Shown here one piece after another: positions 45,652-58,429 of a DNA stretch of 64,000 nt. How positions within the stretch are numbered: the stretch's first letter is position 1; each line of letters starts with the position of its first letter. The stretch is taken from the NCBI GenBank assembly GCA_914767715.1, contig OU612069.1, positions 15,249,387 to 15,313,386 on the forward strand. Direction: 5' to 3'. The notes below the pieces were generated by a model, which made no database searches, was not told where the DNA came from, and worked only from the letters and a program-made list of their open reading frames with translations. The DNA comes from Membranipora membranacea. Lineage: Eukaryota > Bryozoa > Gymnolaemata > Cheilostomatida > Membraniporidae. The position numbers were made by a program, and so were the translations under genes.

Positions 45652-48600
45652 TTAGACACAGGAATCTGTTTTCTCGTCATAGCTTTTATTATGAAGACAT
45701 GAAGAAGTCAGCACCAGCTCAGCATAAGCGCCATCCTTAAGCTTTGTTGGGTAAACCAGTCTAAAAGATCCGAAAATCCAAAAATCTCAAATGAGTTCAG
45801 TTAAACCTAAACTCAGCATCACGATTAGACAGAATGTCAGGATCTAATTAGCAAACCTTTCTTGTGAGGCAGACAGAACATTTTCAAATCAAGTTCCATA
45901 AATGGGAATCACTTACGGAGGCATCCTACTGATGACGACAATGCTCAGAGTTCTTTCAATGAGTCTGTCTGTCAGCTTCTTCATCAGCCATTCTGGTACT
46001 TCTGTCACCGTACCATCAAATGTGACATCAGTTGACCAGGTTACTGTCAGAGTATCATTGTCACAGCTCAGCTTAGCCTGAGAACCAACCTTAGGGCTGC
46101 AGTCTACAAAACATATGGCACTTTAGAGATGGCATTGTAACTATAAATCTATAAAAAAAATTTTACCCTGTTTTTGGATGAATAACATATGTATCCAGTG
46201 CCGTTGGTTGGAACTACTTTATGTAACATTTAGCAGTTGGCACATTTCTCCTTAATGAACCAGTACGATCAAAATCTGACCATCCGAGTGGCGCACTTCT
46301 CGTGGATTAGGTCAACTGCACTAATGTCTAGGCAATGGTTCTGCTTAACCTCAATCCTAGCACAACCTCGGAAAGATTTTAGCCTATATTAGCGAGGCAC
46401 TATTGATATGCCGTCTCAAATTATTTGTGTTACATATAGGTTTAAATATAGAGGATTGAATTTTATTAAATCAATATTACTAGGGAAAAATCTGTTGAAT
46501 AACGCACTTACAGTGTTGACATATTTCCTTTATCTGGTTGACATTTCCATTAGCATGGCCTGTTAGAGTAGATAGAGCAACCTTATCAGTCAGTACTGTA
46601 CACTTTATATTACCATACCTAGCAACGATATCCACTTCTCTCACCAACAGATAATCTACAATATTGATAACTCATAGTTAATACTTTGAGTGTGACTGTA
46701 GGTGTTATATGTGGTCTGTGAAGTTTATATTTGGTATCGGCGATCTTTCCAGTAAAATTACACTCCCTTGCACTCCACACATGATTCAAAACTGTAGTTC
46801 GTACCTTTAATTTCTACTTTGAAAGTGCAGTTTGTACTTTTCCCTCTTATACGGTGGTTGTAGACCCCCATAGGTAGCTCTAGTGTATGAGTAGTTCCGT
46901 CTAGTGTGACGTCAAGGCTTGCTAACCCAGTAGAGGCTGAGATAAGTCCTTTCACTACTTCTCTACACTCTGGCTTAGATATTGTACCTGATGAGACAGT
47001 CATAGTTGCCATTGTAGAAAAGCTACACCAGTTGTTGATTAAAATGTGACAACCAGCAGATAGCTGTGTAGTCGAATGAACGAGAATAATGAGACAGAAA
47101 ATCTCCCGAAAAATTTGACAACTTGCAATATGAGACTTATATCTGACTTATAGCTGAGATTATATCTGAGATTAATCATGATATTGACAGATTATTCTAG
47201 CAGAAATAATATACCAGTTAGCAATGTAGCGGAGTTCCAGTACTAATGTGTACCAAGTGTAATGGTCCTGGATGACCTGGCCTAGGTTTGAAGTACTACA
47301 AGGTATGACAAGTTGTATAGATGACACACAAAGGGTTAAAAACCTTAGGCTATTTTATAACGATAATAACTGTTTTTTACTCACCGTTATTTATGACTGA
47401 GATAGATATTGTACAGTTGTCTCTGTAAATAACATGTCTACCCACTGCTAATCCTATCTGTTGGTCAGGAGTAATATCAACCAATGCTCTCTCCTCATCG
47501 GATGTTACAGAGAAAGTCATGTTTTTGTCCTGACAAGGCCTTCTGCTGGTAGTTTATGATGCCATAGTTGTTGTTGAGGGATTCGTTGGGATGGTAGTTC
47601 TAGCTACAAGTCGAGGAAAATGTCCTATCGTCTACATGACAATATATTGATGAAATTTTATGTGTCAGGTAGGAAAGACACATTCAGACAAGTGTAGGAT
47701 GGGTGATGAAACACTAATAATGTCATGTTGAAATACACTTAGGCAAGTTTGGGATTGGATCCTAGTTACTTGTTAAACAAATAGGTCATTGGAGACCACA
47801 ACAATGTGGAACCAAGTCTAAGGTCTGTACATAAAAAAATCTGAGATATTATTGCGGGGTACATATAATTATTAAACTACCTACTTTTATACTCACCTTT
47901 ATTTATGACCATAACATTTATTAAGCAATGGTTTTTATAAATCACATGACTTCCAACAGCAAGTCCAGTCTTTTCACCAGGAATTATCTCCACTATTGCT
48001 CTTTCATCATCAGATGTCACATACAGTGTCATGTCTTCCTCCTGACAAGGCACTTAGGAAAATATAAAATGAATAGTGTATCAACGACAAGGAAATAATA
48101 TGGCTCATTCACTAAATACTCCAGCGTAAGTCTCAACAATGTCATTCATATCAGGTAGCAAGGGGGCGCCAAGTCCTGCTCTTCTTTTTAGTTTAACTAT
48201 TTTGAGTTACCTTGTTGGGGATATTTCTTCATGTGGGCGAAGCAATGAAGCATTTAACAAGAACCAAGCAGGCATTTTATTTATCATGCAGTAGCAGTAT
48301 ACCATTAAGCCATAGTTGTAATGTTAGAATGGACAAGTATGTCACTAAGTTCAACTTGAGATAACAAGAAAAAGACAATATTGATGACACTATTTACTCA
48401 CATTTAAACTGCTGGATTCTCTCGAGTTGTCCGACGTACAAACAGTTATTAGTAATAAGTAGAGAGGTGGGTTGGTTCAGCTTCAGACCTCCTGTGGAGA
48501 GGTCCAGTGTGGTCACTCTGTATGTGTTGATGTCTACTAGTATGGGGTTGTTATTGAACCTCTCAACTACAAGAAGTATCTGATTTCCTATGAACACGAG

Positions 48601-50144
48601 GTCTCTTAGTTGGGAGAATCGAGAGATTAGGAGTGAGCTGTCTGTGTAGCTTGAGTAACTTTGTAAGCCTGAGATCAGTGTGGTATTCTTCTCTCTGTAT
48701 GTGATACTGTAGAGGGCCAAATGTGATATGACATACAGGTTCCCGTTGTCATCTTGTGTCAGCTGATCGATAGACGAGAGAATGTTAGCCTTAACAAAAG
48801 TACCGACACGTCCATTGGATATATCCACTGTCCTCACAACTCTGTTATACTGGTCAATGACAAGAAGCTGCCGATCATCAATCTTGTCTCTTATTACAAA
48901 CTGGGGATATTCGAACAGACCGTGTTGACCTTCTGAGTCTCCTGCTGACCCACACTGTCCAGAGAACACAGTGATTATCTTTATCAGCTACAACAACATG
49001 CTCATCTGTGATCTGTGTGAATCCATAGATATAAGAGAACAGAGCCTCAGATCCTCTTCCCTCTCTGTATCCATTCTCTGTAGTACGCCCAGCTATGAGG
49101 GTAGATGACGTACCATTGCTGGTCATCAGTGAAGACTTGGCCGTGTAGATTATGCGATCTGGTCTGAAGAGATCGATCTCCATGTGCCAAACATACCAAG
49201 GGCAGGTGGTGAAGTTTATAGCTGTAGATCTCTCCAACCTGTAAGATTGATATTATTAATTAAAACGATGACTCTGTTTAATTTCAACTCATTATTCGAG
49301 TAATTATTTGACAAGAAAATTACAGATTTGGAAAGAAAATGTTTTTAAATTCTAATTCAAAAGAAAGGAGTTTCTGTATGTGCTAATTTTAAAAACAGTT
49401 TTTTAAATTTATGTATTTGATGATTTAGTTGCTTTGTATTAATTAACTGGTGAACAAAATACCACAGAAAAAGCTTTTTTTCACACATTGATCACCAATG
49501 AAGAAATGAAACTATTTTCTAACAATCAAATTGAACAAACGCACGCATCAAATATACAAAAAAAGTTTCCAACTCAACGAATCATAAGAAAACCAACAGT
49601 TCAAACCAACAGTAATAAAGTATCACAACTCACAAGGAGCTCCTTGTTGAAACAATGCTATCATATGACTAGTTCACCCAGCATGGCCTATCCTGAATCT
49701 GATATTTCTAAATGAGAGTCTTCTAGCGTGGATTTTTCAATTTTTCTTAAACTACTATTCTTTATCACAGCATTCTGGATATGTGTATAGACCTGACACT
49801 GGCGGAAAATAACTCACCGATCAACTAGAGACTGCGTATCCTGATCCATACACCATAAAGTATTCAGAGTCAGACACCATAAAACCTGTCAAAATGTTAT
49901 CCTTGAATTAATTTGTTACAAGAGAAGTTACCAAGGTACTTTAGGTTCGGTAGAGAGGAGAATTCCTATAGAAAGGGAAAACTGATCCACCATTGACACC
50001 CATCGAATTAGATTAGTGTCAGGGTTAAAGCTAATCATGCTGAAAATCTCAATTCCTATAATAATAACCTTTCAAATTTTACGCTTTTAATGGAATAACA
50101 ATCCTCTTTGTACTTACAAGTAAAAGTGCAAGTCTCTGCTCCAT
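45652..50144 (-). pseudogene. Disabled duplicate of the NHL-propeller gene
   Basis: Exons match the intact copy: 50144-50118, 49885-49818, 49238-48402, 48052-47897, 47603-47385, 46987-46805, 46655-46512, 46103-45917 and 45760-45652. Exon 3 is 837 bases against 875: a 38-base deletion after NHC (near 48970) shifts the frame and meets an early stop. The linker before the second copy of the 50-residue domain has an in-frame TAA (near 47554), and the Thr/Pro tract is almost gone. Unlike the intact gene, this copy has two exons for the 50-residue domain (CQEEDMTLYVTSDDERAIVE and CQDKNMTFSVTSDEERALVD). Splice sites and the C-terminal exons remain intact, so decay is recent. Confidence 0.75.
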
Positions 50145-50292
50145 GATTCTTAACAGGCCAAATATCTTGATGGTACTATAGTAGTATTTGCTCTACACCT
50201 CGATTCTCATCACAGTACAGAGGGCAAATAAAGCTTCAGCAAACATAAACTCACAGCATAGAAAATTGGCTTTATATCACCTGGTATCTTTT

Positions 50293-50380
50293 ATGTGTGT
50301 CAAACTTCAGATAAGAGAGCCGAGTAAACTTTTTCCCCGCACGTTACTTATTACTGTTGACGTAAGAATATCTTATCAAT
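50293..50380. promoter_or_regulatory. Proximal GATA/CRE-like module (C' copy)
   Basis: Counterpart of 16368-16453. The right half TGACGTAAGAATATCTTATCA is preserved. Confidence 0.45.
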
Positions 50381-50569
50381 ATGTCGGTATGTGATTCAGG
50401 TGAGTTGTAAATAAGACATTGATACACATGAAATAAAGTCGTTCTTGAGTTTTCATAGCTTGATTTCTTTATATGGTATCTGTTATATTCAATCCACTTG
50501 GGGCCGAATATCCAAGCAGGACAGACACCTGTCTTTTACTCATAATTGCTCATGTTTATTTGTATGAAG

Positions 50570-50625
50570 TTGCCTCCTTCCTTGAGGAAGGAGGCAACTC
50601 TATATATATATATACATATATATAT

Positions 50626-50661
<36 letters not shown>
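50570..50661. repeat. Hairpin plus long TA microsatellite
   Basis: AGTTGCCTCCTTCC and its complement are separated by only two to three bases and followed by interrupted (TA)n, longer than in block C. Confidence 0.7.
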
Positions 50662-50665
<4 letters not shown>

Positions 50666-50795
50666 GAGAGATTACACAGAGAGACACCAATTATTCAAGA
50701 ACATTCTTAGATCAGAATATTGTAATGTATTGTAAATAGCACTCATTGTTGATGTGTTTGGTCATATCAGAATGAGATCAAACATACAATAGTAC

Positions 50796-52016
50796 CATAC
50801 CTGTCAAGTATCCCCATTTGGTCGGGACCCTCCCTATTTCAAGACCCTAATCACTCTCACTCCCTATCTCCCTATAATCTCCCTATTTCAGCCTCAACAT
50901 ACCGGAAAAAACCAGTTTCTGTATACACAGGTGCTATAGAAACAAGTTAGTTACATCCTGGTCTTAAAGTGGGTACAAAAGTCGTGAAGTGAATAGACTG
51001 AAGTAATTAGCAAACAACTGATAGGAAAACAATAAAGAACCAATGTGAGATGACCTCAATTCAACACTATCTGACAGTCTATGAAAAATGGAAATCCCAC
51101 GGAATAATAAGGCACTTGTTGACGACAAAATATTCTACACATGCATGTGACTGACTGACTGACTGGTCTAGTAAAAAATAAAATTTTGAAAATGTCTTCA
51201 CCAAAAAAAAAGAGACCCTATCAACAAGCTGAAAAGTGTTCTTCCCATTATCAAAAAGATTGGGAAACAAAATATACTTTTGTCAAGCAGTCAGGGAAGG
51301 GAGATACATATTTTACATGTACCATTTGCAAGAAAGATCTGAGCTGTAGCCATGGTGGAGTAAATGATGTGACTAAACACCAAGCCACTAAATGCCACTC
51401 AGAGTTGGAGTCTCAATTGAAAAGAACAGCTAAGCTAACAGGCTTCTTCCCCACCACAAAAAATGATATTGCTGACAAGGTAAGAGGTACCTAAGTTTTG
51501 TATCTGAATCAGATGTCTACTTTATAGGCCCACAAACAGCTTCAATCTAGGCCAGTAGGTTGAAGCCACTCGTGTCTAGGCCTATTGGGCCCCCCTAGAG
51601 CCTAAAGCAGGCCTGATGAATGCCCCCAAAACCTGTTCCTTAGTTCTCCAAATCATGTTGTTCTAGATGAGCCCTAAGGGGTTTGCCTCTGCCCCATCCT
51701 TCATAATCTACTAGTTTGCCATTTTGACCCAGTCTTCTCTGTTGAACCTGCTTATGACATATTAACATACTTGTGACCATGGCATGCTTATTATCAAACC
51801 AAATTTAACTGAATACAATGTCCACATCATCATGCAGAATTTAAAAATAACACATCTGTTTGACTTTCCTTGTAGAATGCTGTAGATGCTGTCTTCACTG
51901 AAATATGACCTAGAACAAAGATCTGGGGTGCTCAAATTGCTCATATGCTTCGGCTTCCTGGAAGTGTCACGACGCCTTAACTCCCTATTTTTAATCACAG
52001 CTACTTGACAGGTATG
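50796..52016. mobile_element. hAT transposon, 1.2 kb, internally deleted
   Basis: Perfect 15-base inverted ends (CATACCTGTCAAGTA) are flanked by AATAGTAC (50788-50795) and AATGGTAC (52017-52024), an 8-base duplication with one change. Block C shows the empty site at about 16849. Eight-base duplications together with a BED finger identify the hAT superfamily. The element lacks the catalytic and dimerisation region and is non-autonomous. Confidence 0.85.
51192..51494 (+). CDS. BED zinc-finger exon of the hAT transposase (remnant)
   Basis: The frame starts MSSPKKKRPYQQ and contains a finger FTCTICKKDLSCSHGGVND with C-x2-C and a downstream H-x5-H (KHQATKCH), then LTGFFPTTKND. A donor GACAAG|GTAAGAG near 51480 suggests that the exon once joined the missing transposase core. 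BED fingers of hAT transposases bind the element ends. Confidence 0.7.
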   Translation: MSSPKKKRPYQQAEKCSSHYQKDWETKYTFVKQSGKGDTYFTCTICKKDLSCSHGGVNDVTKHQATKCHSELESQLKRTAKLTGFFPTTKNDIADKVRGT

Positions 52017-53321
52017 AATGGTACACATACCACTGCAGGACTCATATTGTAATCTGCTAATACAAGTCCTAAGGACATTCTCACCTTATTGGTAATGTTA
52101 CATTAACAGTATGTATTTTTTGTAGGAACATGCACAGCCTAGGAGGCAGCTAATTATTCAATTTTTCACAGTTTTTTATGGCTGTCCAAATGACGATATG
52201 TTTACTTTTTTAGTCCAACCTGCACAGTTTAGCTTGCACTCAAATCATGAAACTCACAATCAGCAAGTTACCCATCCCTACTGCCATAATTATGGCAAAT
52301 TTTCAAATTTGCACCATAAATCGATTCAATGACATGTCAGACATCTGGCTTCAACCCTCTAGATGTTGACGTGCATCTAATTTGAGTAGATAAGACATTA
52401 TCCCTTCTCTGCCTACCACCCAGTCAGAAGGTTGCTCATTTCTATCAGATAATTCCTTCGAAACGGTTCATACTAGATGCCATACACATTCACAAATAAA
52501 TGTTTTAAATAATATTTATGGATGTGGAAAAGAGGAAAATAAAGTTTGGCTTCGAGTCGACACAGAAAGTGGATTCTCAGAGGCCAATGTTTCTTGTTCA
52601 CTTTCTCTGGCCAAATTCCACCCTCTGGTTGCGTCTTGAGCACAATCGGTATAGATGATACAACTCCAATTATGCACTTGTCTTCTTAGGTCTTGGCCAA
52701 TATTGTTGTAGTTAACAATGGGAATGTGTAATTCTAGTTTTTAAGTGTTTAATGAGCTGTTTTAAGGCCTCCTCCTGAAATTATCAGCTAGAAAATATGC
52801 ACTAGCAACAGATTTGCTTCATGCAAAGCAGTAACGATTAAAAAAAAATCAAGACCCTACTGAAGATAGATCATTGAAAAGTTTTATTACTGAAATTATC
52901 GTTTCAGAATTAATCAAGCGAACTTTTTCAAGAGCATAAATTTGACACCGTCGTTTACCTGACATCTATTGAAGTATAGTATAGTTGATACAACCAGACT
53001 ATAAAAGCTGAGAGACAATCTTCAATAATAGTGATAACGAATGAATCAAAGAATGTATGAATGAACCTTTATTGTCGCAATGTTGCATGTGAAATAAAAT
53101 GGTGAAGATAATTATGATTTCAGAATCATTCAAGCAAGTTGTTTTCAAGAGAATAATTTTACCTGACTAGGACCAAAGTTATAAGTTACAAGGTCATTTA
53201 AAGGTCATTCAAGCATCAGTTACCAGAGTTATACAACCAGATCATAATATAATATCTAAGGCACAATATATAACCCACCGTCTGGACGTATCTACTGAGC
53301 CTGTGACACAAGACGGAGAAA

Positions 53322-54888
53322 ATGCTGATGGTTAAAGTTTTTTTTTGTTTTCTGTGTACTGTTACCGTGAATAGCAAGTGATTAAATTACATACATCAGG
53401 AATCTAGCGGTTGACAGTCTAGGAATTGTTGTAAATCGGATAAACAGTAAAAATTTCAATTGTGTATTGTCTTGTATGCTCAGCTTGCAATATCTCAATT
53501 GATTTTGGAAAGGGTGAGAATTCTATATGGATTCATCCTGCTAGTTAGTTTCCACTATGTCGATGATTCCACTCCGCACAGATGATCCCCAGAGACAATT
53601 GCGAATTTCCAGTTGTCAGAACCAAGGTCAAAAATTAATTATGGCTAAATGTCCGTGAAAAACTTTACTTGTTGCCGAAAATTTAATTAAAAGATATACA
53701 ACATTGTTACATTTAATTATACAATCGTTGATTTTGCTTTATTATCTTCTTACGGTAACCTGGTTGTACAATGTCTCGGAGTTATTTAATATGATAAGCC
53801 TTCAGATACACCAACAAAATATAAATGAAATTTACAAGATACAAGATACAGCTACAAAATTAACCTACCAAAAAAAATTAAATGTGTTTCAAGAATGATG
53901 GTTGAATGTGTTTATTTTACACGACAGCAAGGGATATCCTTGATGAATCCAAGAGAGCTGCTGGCTTTATAAGCAAAAGGATACAGCCAGTGTTGATGAT
54001 AGAAATAGATACAAGATGTGAGAAGTATGAGAAGGGGTATGCTCTGATCAGACAAGTACCAAACAATGTGCTGTGTGTACTATTGTTTACTGCAGCACTG
54101 ATGAGGATGAAACTGTGGTAAGAATTGCCAATGTCTATGTTGTTGATAATGAAATCAGATTTACAGATTTATTTATAATCCACTGTTAAAATACCCTGAG
54201 GTATTAAATAAAACAGTTAGCGAGCTCAAATCCATGATGAGACACTATCCCTTAAGCGTCCTTTTGTCTTTAGATGAGGTTGAAGGTATTATGAATCCAT
54301 CTGAAGTGGAAAATTTGTACTTGGCAAATATGCAGCCAGATGAGCTGTTGCAATGCAAATTTTCTTCTTAAAAATCATGAGATAATTATATAATTCTCGC
54401 AATGATTGTGATCAATTTCCCCAGATAAGCTAAAACAGACATTCATGTAATACATGCGAATGAAGGCGGCATAATTACTAAGGAAATTTTGGGACATAAT
54501 TTACTCACTGACAGCTGAAAATGAAATTTCTGATAACCTCCCCGCAAACATCGGGATGTTCACTATTAGATTGTGAATCTCTGATCGTTAGAGCCAATTT
54601 AGTATGAGTACCTCATGTTTTTCACCGCCAATTTTTTCTGGATCACCACACCTATTTCCTTCTGATGGTACTAATCGAATTGAATTAATACATGTTTTAT
54701 CAATAAGATATATACTTGCAGCATTATATCACATGATTAATCTGAAACGCTTTAATTTTCATGTTCTTTGTTATTTAAGAGAGACCAGTCATAAAAAGAC
54801 TATTCTACACAGGTTATGGACATGGTGTGCCGGCCAGTCGAGGCAGGATAACGCAGGGCTAGGAACAAGAGGCTATTACATTGGTTAG
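53322..54888 (+). pseudogene. Peptide family copy f, degraded
   Basis: This is the counterpart of copy c in block C'. Exon 1 (from 53322) has an extra T in its T-run, so the signal frame reaches TGA, and the donor has changed from GTGAGT to GTGATT. Exon 2 (53928-54117) carries the same pre-cysteine frameshift as copy c. Exon 3 (about 54780-54888) still shows LFYTGYGHGVP, but its acceptor is shifted and a later indel breaks the frame. It lacks the P-like, LINE and TTAA insertions seen in copy c. Confidence 0.65.
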
Positions 54889-54911
54889 TTGCAAGAGTGA
54901 GGCGTAGAAAA

Positions 54912-55901
54912 TATATAACCCCTCATCGAAAAATTTATATGTTAATAAGAATTGCATAGCTTCTCGTGTAACTGTTATTGTAACGATAATATAGTAAAAT
55001 ACTTAAATGGATTATTTTCAGTTTTTACTTCTAGACTAAACGACAATAAACTATCTATTACAAACTCCCTTTTATTACATGTTACTTCATGAACTTTATA
55101 GATCTTCTTTCATTCTATCAATTTCTAAATGAAAATCACACTCACAATCAGCAAAAAATTCCTTAATAAAAGCTTGAGTAACAGTGTCCTAGTCATGTGA
55201 CCTACAAGAATTTGGAAACAGTACTTTATAAGCAATTACTGGTTATCATTAGTATCATGAACATTTAATTTGACAGACAATATGACTTATGTTGCAGAAC
55301 TCCAAGTGGAATATTTAAGTCATATAGTCTTGATTTTTCACTTAAGTTTTGAAGTGGCTAATGACAGCAGCTTTAACTATATAATTGAAGCTCGTATAAC
55401 GTTGTGTCCCAATTAGTGTTGTGCGATATTGCTAGCATGTCAAAGCTTCACTATTAGCAACAAATTACGTTGATATCAACCATCATCAACATTTTGAGTT
55501 TACACACCTTGATAAAGTAAATGAACCGATTATCAATAGCGACCAACAGAAATATTATGGTAACCTGATATCGGCCCATATCGTTGAAACAATCATCGTT
55601 GTCGAGCCTGCTGGATCTACATATCTAGCGCTCTATCAATTGTGATCAAATTGACAATGTATCCTTATGTGGAATATGAAATTTGAATAACAATAGATCA
55701 AAATCAACCCACCTGATATCCACAATATCCCGATATTGTGCAGCACTAGTCCCGGTCATATTACCTACAGGAATATGGTAACAGAGATAAATAAGATTAA
55801 ACCTTTAGAATTGGGGTCCCTTTTCAAAACAAGGAAGGTTGGAAGAATGACTCGACAGTTACAGCTCCAAAATAACCAGGGTTCTCACTTTTGGATATCA
55901 T
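54912..55901. other. Unique DNA, no gene seen
   Basis: AT-rich sequence between block C' and the 2-kb foldback. No supported coding. Confidence 0.4.
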
Positions 55902-57878
55902 CACTGGAGGGTGTAGAAACAGTGATTTTTACTGATGGCTATCATTGATTTACCCGTCCCAGCTCTGGTTAAATGTTGATAACTCAATTGGCTTCGATCG
56001 GAATTTAAGTTTGAAAATTGCAATAGATTCAGCAGCTTCTGGTGATCATTTTGATAGTCTTTTTAGCCTTGTAGCTCAAATATTATCAAAATAGCAAGCT
56101 ATTGAAAACGGTGCTTAGACACGAAGCTATAATTTTTTTTGCAGTTTCAGTCCTGAATAAATGCTTATATCTCAAACAATTTTGATTGAATTATGAGTTT
56201 GAAAATTGCAATAGACTCAGCAGCTTCTGGTGATCACTTTAATAGTCTGTTTAGCCTTGTAGCTCAAATATTAACGAGCTATTGAAAACAGTGCAGAGAC
56301 TCTAAGCTATAGTTTTTTTTGCAGTTTCAGTCCTGATTAAGTGATTATTTCTCAAACAATTTTGTTGGAATTTTGAGTTTGAAAATTGATATCAATTCAG
56401 CAGCTTCTGGTGATCATTTTAATAGTCTGTTTAGCTTTGTAGCTCAAATATTATCAAAATAGCAAGCTATTGAAAACGGTGCTTAGACACGAAGCTATAA
56501 TTTTTTTTGCAGTTTCAGCCCTGTTTTGAAGTTTATTTCCTTATCAATTTCGATGGGATTTTGAGTTTAAAAATTGCAATAGATTCAGTAGCTTGTGGAG
56601 ATCATTTTGATGTTCTGTTCTGCCTTGTAGCTCAAGTATAACCATGAAGTTCAGGACTTTCTTCCTTGGAATAACTGAGGAAGCAAGCAATTGAATTTAC
56701 TTGGTGAAGACACAATTACCAAAGAAATGACTAATTTTATCCTTGCTTTTTTTTAATGCTTTTTTGCTCATTTTGAGCCAAGCATACACAATAAGAAAAG
56801 TCATGACCTTAGACAAAATATCCACCACCATTATTGAAATGTGACCAAACGAGATAGTTGGAAGTAAACAAGTCAAGGCCGGACCTCGCAAAGCTTCAAA
56901 TAAAATTGAAGTTCATAGTAGACGATATTCTGTGTAGCTAATATAATGGTCACTTCGGTGGGTCAAAAGTAAAGGGAGACCTCCTGCCCGGCAGCATTCC
57001 CCTCGTTCTTACCTTATATTAGCAGCCTGATAAAACAAGCAACAGCTAAGTCCGGTAATTTAGGAAATCACAATACATCAATTCTGACCACGAAACACTA
57101 TCTTATGAATTTTTGAAATACTATTATGTTTATTGGGTCTGAGTACACAGCAGTTGTAACACTCATCAAGCTAAGCACTATTTGTTCACAATGGATAAGC
57201 CAGACCAGAGCGGATCTTCTGAATCACCAGTATGACTGTGATACAATGACTATACTTTCCTTTGACTGCTAGGTATTGTCCTTGCTTGTTCGGTTACAAC
57301 AAGGAGGAAAGTCCTAAACTCCCCGGTTATACCTGAGCTACAATGCTGAACAGACCTTCAAAATGAGCCCCATAAGCTGCTGGGTCTATTGCAATTTTCA
57401 AACTTGAAATCCCATTAAAATTGATTAGGCAATAAACTTCAAATCAAGATTGAAACTGCAAAAAAAATTATAGTTTTGAGTCTATGCACCGTTTTCAAAA
57501 GCTTGCTTTTTTGATAAAGACAAAGCTAAACAGACTATCAAAATGATCACAAGAAGCTGCTGAGTCTATTGCAATTTTCAAACTCAAAATTCCATCAAAA
57601 TTGTTTGAGATATAAGCATTTATTCAGGACTGAAACTGCAAAAAAAATTATAGCTTCAAGTCTATGCACCGGTTTCAATAGCTTGCTTTATTGATAATAT
57701 TTAAGCTGCGAAGTTAAATAGACTATCAAAATGATTGGCAGAAGCTGCTGAATTTATTGCAATTTTCAAACTTCAATTCCGATTGAAGCCAATTGAGTTA
57801 TCAACATTTAACCAGAGCTGGGTCAGGTAAATCAATGATAGCTATGGGTAAAAATCACTGTTTCTACACCCTCCAGTG
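55902..57878. mobile_element. 2-kb foldback element built of about 185-bp tandem repeats
   Basis: The ends CACTGGAGGGTGTAGAAACA and its complement enclose arms made of tandem units. The left arm has starts ('agtttgaaaattg') at about 56008, 56196, 56376 and 56564, and about three inverted units lie at 57360-57790. The centre (56690-57350) is unique. No target duplication was recognised and no transposase is present. Confidence 0.8.
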
Positions 57879-57929
57879 ACGTCGCGTCACCATAATTAAG
57901 TGCCTCACTGCCTCAATGCTAATGCTCCA

Positions 57930-57964
57930 TACAGTGTCCTGTCTAGGTTTATTATTAAGTCTAT
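57930..57964. mobile_element. Terminal fragment related to the 30517-33138 foldback
   Basis: CCTGTCTAGGTTTATTATTAAGTCTATG closely resembles the right end of the element at 30517-33138 with a small internal change. Only one end is visible. Confidence 0.55.
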
Positions 57965-58429
57965 GACACTACCCTAAATCTTCTTCCTTCACGCAGCCAT
58001 ACTTGTTTCACAATCAACAGTCTAATGCGCAGAGAACAGCAATTAAAATAGGCAGTTTAGAGCAGATGTGAGTAGCTGTGTGTAGTTATAAATTGATGGT
58101 ACGAAAGAAGAGCTATGCTTAAAACTTAACGAAGTAACATGTATTAAATATACGTTATCAATATGTAGTTTTATTACAATTCAATCTAGAAGTGAAAAAT
58201 TATATTATTTGAATTTCATAATACTGTTATTTGATACAATATCAGTAAGCTTTAATCGAAAAAACAGAACATTTAGAAGCTTAAGATAAAATATATGTAT
58301 ATATGTATTCAATTCTTAGTAACTCATTGGCTTTTCAATAAGGGCTCTCACATTCGCTACACCTCTCTTCATCGACGAGTCAAAGTTATTGCCTCATGTT
58401 CCTAGCCCTCAATCATTCATCCATCTGTA

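Larger units (their letters stand above)
43745..54910. repeat. Duplicated block C' (second copy)
   Basis: Collinear with 9372-24700. It lacks four insertions present in C and carries one of its own (hAT, 50796-52016). Both its NHL gene and its peptide gene are disabled. Confidence 0.9.
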
